A stretch of DNA of 18,850 bases. Origin: Anaerolineales bacterium Chloro_02. Lineage in GTDB: Bacteria > Chloroflexota > Anaerolineae > Anaerolineales > Anaerolineaceae. Both the position numbers and the translations under genes were made by a program. The number at the start of each line of letters is the position of its first letter. Position 1 is the first letter of the stretch. This document shows, piece after piece, positions 14,535 through 18,850 of this stretch. The stretch lies in NCBI GenBank assembly GCA_001603765.1, contig LUZV01000042.1:1-18850 (forward strand). Reading direction: 5' to 3'. The notes beneath the pieces were generated by a model, which saw only the letters and a list, made by a program, of their open reading frames with translations, ran no database searches and was not told the DNA's origin.

Positions 14535-17500
14535 TCTCTTCTGCAATTGACTGGTCGGTACGAAATCGTTTCCTGGTTCTGGTGCTGACCGCTCTGTTCA
14601 TTCTGGGCGGAGTGTGGATAGTTTTCCATACTCCTGTCGATGCCATACCGGACCTGTCGGATACCCAGGTTATCGTATATACGCAGTTTCAGGGCCAGAG
14701 TCCCCAGGTGGTGGAGGACCAGGTGACCTATCCCCTGACGACTGCCATGCTTTCGGTCCCCAAGGCAAAGATCGTCCGCGGCTACTCCTTTTTCAATTTT
14801 TCACTGGTCTACGTGATCTTCGAAGACGGTACCGACCTCTACTGGGCCAGGAGCAGGGTCCTGGAGTACCTCAATTACGTGCTTCCGCAGCTTCCCACCG
14901 GGGTCTCGCCCCAGCTCGGCCCCGATGCGACCGGAGTCGGCTGGGTTTACGAGTATGCCCTTGTCGACAGGACAGGCAAGAATTCGCTCCACGAGCTGAG
15001 GTCCCTCCAGGATTGGTTTTTGCGCTACCAGCTCCAGACCGTTCCGGGAGTTTCGGAAGTCGCGAGCATCGGGGGATACGTCAAGCAGTACCAGGTGGAG
15101 GTGGACCCCAACAAGCTTGCGGACTACAAGATCAGCATCAGCCAAGTGCGCCGTGCCCTTACGCGCTCGAATAACGACGTGGGAGGCCGGCTGGTCGAAC
15201 GGGCCGAAACAGAGTACATGGTGCGCGGGCTGGGTTACGTGAAAAGCCTCGATGACCTGCGGAAGGTGCCGATAGGGCTTGACCCCGACGGCAGGCCCGT
15301 TCTGCTGAGCCAGGTTGCGAGCATACATCTCGGCCCGGAGCTTCGGCGGGGACTCGCCGACCTCGACGGCGAGGGTGATGTCGCCGGTGGCGTCATTATT
15401 ATGCGCTTCGGGGAAAACGCCCTCCAGGTGATCAAGGCCGTCAAGGCGAAGCTTGAAGATCTCAAGAGCGGCCTGCCGGAAGGCGTGGAGATCGTACCGG
15501 TTTATGACCGCTCGGTCCTTATCGAGCGAAGCATCAGCTTCCTTCGCGAAAAACTGGTCGAGGAACTCATTACCGTATCGCTGGTGTGTATCCTGTTCCT
15601 GTACCATTTCCGAAGTGCGCTCGTGGCAATAGTCATGCTGCCGCTCGGGGTGATGGCCGCGCTCATCTGCATGTATTTTCAAGGGCTCAACAGCAACATC
15701 ATGAGCCTCGGGGGCATAGCAATCGCGATGGGGGCCATGGTCGATTCAGCCATCATCATGATCGAAAACACCCACAAGAAAATGGAAAGGGACTACGACA
15801 GGCACCGGCACTGGCAGGTGATTGTCGGGGCGTCCAAGGAGGTGGGGCCGTCTCTTTTCTGGTCGCTGCTGGTGTTGACCGTTTCGCTTCTGCCCATTTT
15901 CTCGCTGACCGGGCAGTCCGGACGGCTTTTCAAACCGCTTGCCTTCACGACCACCTACACGATCGGGTCGGCGGCCTTCCTTGCCGTTCTGCTTGCGCCG
16001 GTGCTGATGGGGTACTTCATCCGCGGCCGCATTCGACCGGACATCGAAAACCCGATAACCAGGTTTCTCATCTGGGTTTATCACCCGGTCGCGGAGTTCG
16101 TGCTCCGCTTCAGAAAGACCGTGCTCCTGCTGGCTCTGCTGGTCATGGCGAGCGCCGTTTTTCCGCTGATGCACCTGGGCTCGGAGTTCATGCCGCCTTT
16201 GGACGAAGGCGACCTGCTTTACATGCCCACGACATTGCCCGGAATTTCGATCACCAAGGCCAAGCAGCTTTTGGAGCAAACCGACCGCATCATCAAGACC
16301 TTTCCGGAGGTCAAGTCGGTTTTCGGCAAAATCGGGCGGGCCGATACGGCGACCGACCCGGCCCCGCTCAGCATGATCGAAACGGTGATCCAGCTTCATC
16401 AGGACGAAAGCAGGTGGCGCACGGTCCACGAAGACCGTTGGTACTCCGCCAGGGCCCCGGAGTGGGCGAAAAAGGGACTCCGGTACATCTGGCCGGAAAA
16501 GCGCCACATAACTCCGGAGGAGCTGGTAGAGCAGTTGAATGACGCGATCCACTTCCCAGGGCTTGTGAATGCGTGGACCATGCCGATCAAGACAAGGATC
16601 GACATGCTGAGTACCGGCATCAAGACCCCGGTCGGCATCAAGCTCATGGGACCCGATCTGTCCACGCTCGCGAAGCTGGCAAAAGACGTGGAAGCCGTCG
16701 TGGCCAAGATTCCGGGTACCCGCTCCGTCATCGCCGAGCGCGTGATGGGCGGCTATTACATGGACTACACGATCGACCGCGATGCGGCCGCCCGCTATGG
16801 CCTGACCGTGCAGGACATCGAGGACGTGATCCAGTCCGCCCTCGGCGGCATGAAGGTGACGGCCACGGTCGAGGGACTCGAACGGTACCCCGTCAACCTG
16901 CGCTACATGCGCGACTATCGAAACGACGTCAACGCGCTCCAGCGGGTGCTCGTCCCTGTTCCGACCGGGGCCCAGATACCCCTTTCGGAAGTCGCCCACT
17001 TCAGCATTCACCAGGGGCCGCCATCGATCAAAACCGAGGCTTCGCGAAAGACCGCCTGGCTCTACGTGGACCTCGACACCTCCGATATCGGCGGCTACGT
17101 GGCGCGGGCGCAGAAGGTGGTTTCCGAAAAGATAAAATTGCCGCCCAAGTACAATATCGTCTGGAGCGGCCAGTTCGAATACATGATGCAGGCAAGGGAA
17201 AGGCTGATGCTCGCGGTCCCGGTGACGCTGGTTATTATCTTCCTGCTGCTCTACTTCAACACGGGATCGTTCTCGAAGGTGGTGCTGGTGATGCTGGCCG
17301 TGCCGTTCTCGCTCGTGGGCTCGTTCTGGCTCCTGTACTTGCTCGGCTACAATCTTTCGGTTGCCGTGTGGGTGGGGCTTATCGCACTTGCAGGCCTGGA
17401 CGCCGAAACCGGCGTGGTGATGCTGCTCTACCTCGAGCTGGCATACGGGCTCTGGAAGAGCCTTGGCAGGATGAACACGGCCGGGGACCTCAAACAGGCC

Positions 17501-17764
17501 ATTTACCACGGCGCGGTCAAGAGGATCAGGCCGAAGGTCATGACGGTGGCCGCAATCCTTGCAGGCCTTTTGCCCATAATGCACGGCGTGGGGACGGGTT
17601 CGTCGGTAATGAAGCGTATAGCGACACCGATGGTGGGCGGGGTCGTCACTTCCCTTTTGCTGGAGCTGGCAATCTATCCGGTACTCTACTTTTACCTGAG
17701 GCGGGGGGCGCTGCAGCCGAGCCTCGAGCCTACGTCCACGGACGAAATCCACGAATCGGCCTAG
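14531..17764 (+). CDS. cusA: CusA-like Cu(I)/Ag(I) RND efflux pump
   Basis: The inner-membrane proton-driven exporter of the heavy-metal RND class, 1077 residues. GTG 14531 overlaps the cusB stop and has GGAGGG 8 bp upstream. The N-terminal helix (about 10-30) and HTPVDAIPDLSDTQVIVYT start the chain. The methionine ladder of CusA is intact: M565 in LLYMPTTLPG, M615 in APLSMIET and M692 in RIDMLSTGIK, corresponding by alignment from memory to E. coli M573, M623 and M672. The proton-relay acids are kept: D405 in GAMVDSA and E959 in LDAETGVVM, with K1002 in RPKVMTV. About 28 extra residues (WYSARAPEWAKKG..IWPEKR) sit between the second and third Met, a variant I recall in other CusA homologues. 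These features favour monovalent copper or silver over Zn/Co/Ni. Confidence 0.96.
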   Translation: MISSAIDWSVRNRFLVLVLTALFILGGVWIVFHTPVDAIPDLSDTQVIVYTQFQGQSPQVVEDQVTYPLTTAMLSVPKAKIVRGYSFFNFSLVYVIFEDGTDLYWARSRVLEYLNYVLPQLPTGVSPQLGPDATGVGWVYEYALVDRTGKNSLHELRSLQDWFLRYQLQTVPGVSEVASIGGYVKQYQVEVDPNKLADYKISISQVRRALTRSNNDVGGRLVERAETEYMVRGLGYVKSLDDLRKVPIGLDPDGRPVLLSQVASIHLGPELRRGLADLDGEGDVAGGVIIMRFGENALQVIKAVKAKLEDLKSGLPEGVEIVPVYDRSVLIERSISFLREKLVEELITVSLVCILFLYHFRSALVAIVMLPLGVMAALICMYFQGLNSNIMSLGGIAIAMGAMVDSAIIMIENTHKKMERDYDRHRHWQVIVGASKEVGPSLFWSLLVLTVSLLPIFSLTGQSGRLFKPLAFTTTYTIGSAAFLAVLLAPVLMGYFIRGRIRPDIENPITRFLIWVYHPVAEFVLRFRKTVLLLALLVMASAVFPLMHLGSEFMPPLDEGDLLYMPTTLPGISITKAKQLLEQTDRIIKTFPEVKSVFGKIGRADTATDPAPLSMIETVIQLHQDESRWRTVHEDRWYSARAPEWAKKGLRYIWPEKRHITPEELVEQLNDAIHFPGLVNAWTMPIKTRIDMLSTGIKTPVGIKLMGPDLSTLAKLAKDVEAVVAKIPGTRSVIAERVMGGYYMDYTIDRDAAARYGLTVQDIEDVIQSALGGMKVTATVEGLERYPVNLRYMRDYRNDVNALQRVLVPVPTGAQIPLSEVAHFSIHQGPPSIKTEASRKTAWLYVDLDTSDIGGYVARAQKVVSEKIKLPPKYNIVWSGQFEYMMQARERLMLAVPVTLVIIFLLLYFNTGSFSKVVLVMLAVPFSLVGSFWLLYLLGYNLSVAVWVGLIALAGLDAETGVVMLLYLELAYGLWKSLGRMNTAGDLKQAIYHGAVKRIRPKVMTVAAILAGLLPIMHGVGTGSSVMKRIATPMVGGVVTSLLLELAIYPVLYFYLRRGALQPSLEPTSTDEIHESA

Positions 17765-17775
17765 GGTACGGGACG

Positions 17776-17828
17776 AGGACCGGGGAGCATTTCGAAGCGA
17801 TGCACTCCCCCCCGTCCGTTTTCTCTAT
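17776..17828. terminator. Terminator between convergent cusA and P-II gene
   Basis: GGGGAGCAT (17782-17790) can pair with ATGCACTCCCC (17800-17810) with one bulged A. The flanking GGAC/GTCC-type bases extend the stem. A T-rich TTTTCTCTATT follows on the plus strand. It lies in the 107-bp gap between the cusA stop and the P-II stop and would mainly serve cusA. Confidence 0.55.
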
Positions 17829-17871
17829 TGGTGCGGCCCGGTTCCGGCCGGCCCGCTTGATGGGGGATGGA

Positions 17872-18198
17872 TCAGATCTCGGAGGCCGTTGCCTCGGTTT
17901 TGGTCCTGATGCGGTAGATCTTTTCCACCGGGAGCACCGCGATCAGGCCGTCTCCCTTCACTCCGGTCGATGCTGATTCGAGAATGGCCTGGACAATCGA
18001 ATCGACTTTATCTTTCAGGGTAAAGATTTCTATGCGCGAACTGGACGAGAGCCAGTCGTTCGAGAAGAATTTTTTGTGCTCGCCATAGCCCTTGACGTGG
18101 CTGACCGTAATCCCCTTTACTCCCATGTCGCGAAGGCTTTGCTCAACCTTGCCCAACTGAAGGTTTGGAATAATTGCGGTGATTTTTTTCAGTTCCAT
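17872..18198 (-). CDS. P-II-like protein linked to heavy-metal RND pump (PII-NG type)
   Basis: A 108-residue trimeric-type signalling protein of the P-II superfamily, cytosolic. ATG 18198 follows AAAGGAG with 5-6 bp spacing. The fold signature is clear: ELKKITAIIPNLQLGKVEQSL, KGYGEHKK at the T-loop base, the nucleotide-binding B-loop TGVKGDG (78-84) and the C-loop VEKIYRIRT (91-99). The T-loop is about seven residues shorter than in GlnB and lacks the uridylylated Tyr-51, having FFSNDWLSSSSRIEIF instead. The Lys after GDG (Lys-90 in GlnB) is Leu here. This matches the PII-NG group, described as lying beside CusA-type pumps and distinct from nitrogen-control GlnB/GlnK. It faces cusA tail to tail, so it is not in the same transcript. 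A role in sensing nucleotides or metal to adjust the pump is inferred. Confidence 0.85.
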   Translation of the reverse strand: MELKKITAIIPNLQLGKVEQSLRDMGVKGITVSHVKGYGEHKKFFSNDWLSSSSRIEIFTLKDKVDSIVQAILESASTGVKGDGLIAVLPVEKIYRIRTKTEATASEI

Positions 18199-18238
18199 TC
18201 CGTCTCCTTTGCCCGGCAGCGGGTTTAGACACCCGGAT

Positions 18239-18437
18239 TCAGTCCACGTGCGGAGGCGCCTCGCTCAGGCCACAGCGGCAGCACGGTCCTCCGTACGTTT
18301 CGACGATGTTCCTCGTAAGCGGCAATCCCAGCCCTGCTTCTTCTTTATTGGGCCGTGAAAAACGGATTAAGAATTTTCTCTTTCTTACCGGGTGGAATGC
18401 CGGGGCCGGAGTCCGCGATTTGCCCGGAGCAGGGCAT
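18239..18437 (-). pseudogene. Histidine-kinase ATPase-domain remnant with frameshift
   Basis: One minus-strand frame (from 18437) reads QIADSGPGIPPGKKEKILNP then FFTAQ-stop, which is the N/G1/F-box part of a HATPase domain. The next frame takes over with NKEEAGLGLPLTRNIVETYG, the G2 box and following helix. The switch is near the TAA at 18347-18345. Beyond ETYGG the expected beta strand is missing, replaced by PCCRCGLSEAPPHVD. No dimerisation/phosphoacceptor region is upstream. A frameshifted, doubly truncated fragment. Confidence 0.7.
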
Positions 18438-18476
18438 GCTCCGGGATTTTCGAGACCGAATGCCGGCATGCCTCGA

Positions 18477-18692
18477 TCAATCCAATTCTACTATCATAAC
18501 CGAAATATTATCGTAGCCGCCCTTGCTGTTGACCTCGTTAACAAGCGAAACGGCGAGATGATTGCGTGAGAGAACATTGGAGAAGTTCCTTACACATAAT
18601 ACCTCGTTTGCTCCACCAGCGGAATGGCTTCCACCTATCAAAGTCCAGGAAGAGGAAGAGGAAACGGCGGTTTGCCCTATTGTCCAGACCAA
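18477..18692 (-). pseudogene. C-terminal fragment of a PP2C-type protein phosphatase
   Basis: The last residues, LVNEVNSKGGYDNISVMIVE, match the conserved end of PP2C/Stp1 Ser/Thr phosphatases (Lv..An..GG.DNiTV..v), including the metal-binding Asp-Asn. The preceding NVLSRNHLAV fits the helix before it. Further upstream (SSSSWTLIGGSHSAGG) there is no PP2C similarity, and the N-terminal DGxG and SDG motifs are absent. It lies just upstream of the kinase remnant on the same strand; both may come from one lost signalling locus. Confidence 0.55.
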
Positions 18693-18820
18693 AGTTGAAG
18701 AAAATTAAGGTGGATCGATTTTATAAACCGACCTCTTTGTGAAACAAAATCGTGCTATATTCATTTCGCCCACCCGGAGGATAGGGCAACGCCGGGGGGC
18801 AATGTTGTTGACTTTAAGCT

Positions 18821-18842
18821 CCTCCCCCTTTGATGGGGGAGG
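18821..18842. repeat. GC hairpin repeat CCTCCCCC-TTTGAT-GGGGGAGG at window edge
   Basis: Perfect 8-bp arms around TTTGAT, followed by CAGGGTGG, cut by the window end. It resembles dispersed CCCTCC/GGAGGG repeats such as those at 113-196. The 130 bp before it (18693-18820) contain no recognisable gene; a TATATT at 18756-18761 lacks a partner -35 box. Confidence 0.6.
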
Positions 18843-18850
18843 CAGGGTGG

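Noticed and set aside
15746..17752. Very long minus-strand open frame (668 codons) opposite cusA
   Set aside because: It is a shadow of the GC-rich cusA coding frame; its residue composition (His/Arg/Gly/Val-rich) and lack of domains fit an artefact.
18477..18692. Fragment as an intact small protein of its own
   Set aside because: Only its last 30-35 residues look conserved and they match the extreme C-terminus of a much larger phosphatase family.

Overview
The window looks like an accessory stretch of a GC-rich (roughly 55-60 % by eye) Gram-negative chromosome. A copper/silver type tripartite RND pump, lipoproteins and a Tat-like motif all fit a Gram-negative cell envelope. The Cys-free 'YWRAPMDP...SPMGMDLVP' form of the CusB metal-binding module and the histidine-kinase remnant ('KILNPFF', 'GLGLPL') are patterns I associate with delta-proteobacteria/Desulfobacterota. 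That placement is an inference and no rRNA marker is present.

Left part (1-5450): a GC-rich hairpin-repeat region precedes a membrane-anchored metallophosphoesterase (442-1641, +). Next comes a repeat-rich non-coding kilobase. It holds the N-terminal stub of an IS701-like transposase (1932-2039), which breaks at the first arm of a 232-bp nested inverted-repeat element (2031-2262). A long coiled-coil protein of unknown function (2643-3713, -) follows, then a bidirectional terminator fused to a 22-bp palindrome, and a decayed IS1634-type transposase (4316-5389) with internal deletions and two frameshifts.

Middle part (5590-10440, all minus strand): read in the direction of transcription, a truncated secreted DNA/RNA endonuclease (59 codons), an unnamed membrane protein with an internal duplication, a C-terminal remnant of a thiamine-diphosphate enzyme, a glycogen-debranching/isoamylase-type GH13 enzyme, and a lipoprotein of unknown function 59 bp downstream of it.

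Right part (10890-18200): a Cu(I)/Ag(I) efflux operon cusC-cusB-cusA (+), with ATGA and GTGA stop/start overlaps, preceded by a perfect 8-bp-arm palindrome. CusB carries four tandem, nearly identical 189-bp (63-residue) copies of the heavy-metal-binding module that is normally single. Facing cusA across a shared terminator is a P-II-like protein of the metal-pump-associated kind (the group called PII-NG), with a shortened T-loop lacking the uridylylated Tyr. The right edge (18239-18850) holds remnants of a histidine kinase and a PP2C phosphatase, and a GC hairpin repeat.

The pump is expected to work as one unit: CusA exports metal from periplasm or cytosol, CusB loads metal and bridges, CusC is the outer-membrane duct, and the P-II protein is a candidate cytosolic regulator. 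The window also contains at least six gene fragments, so it looks like a region of repeated insertion and decay.
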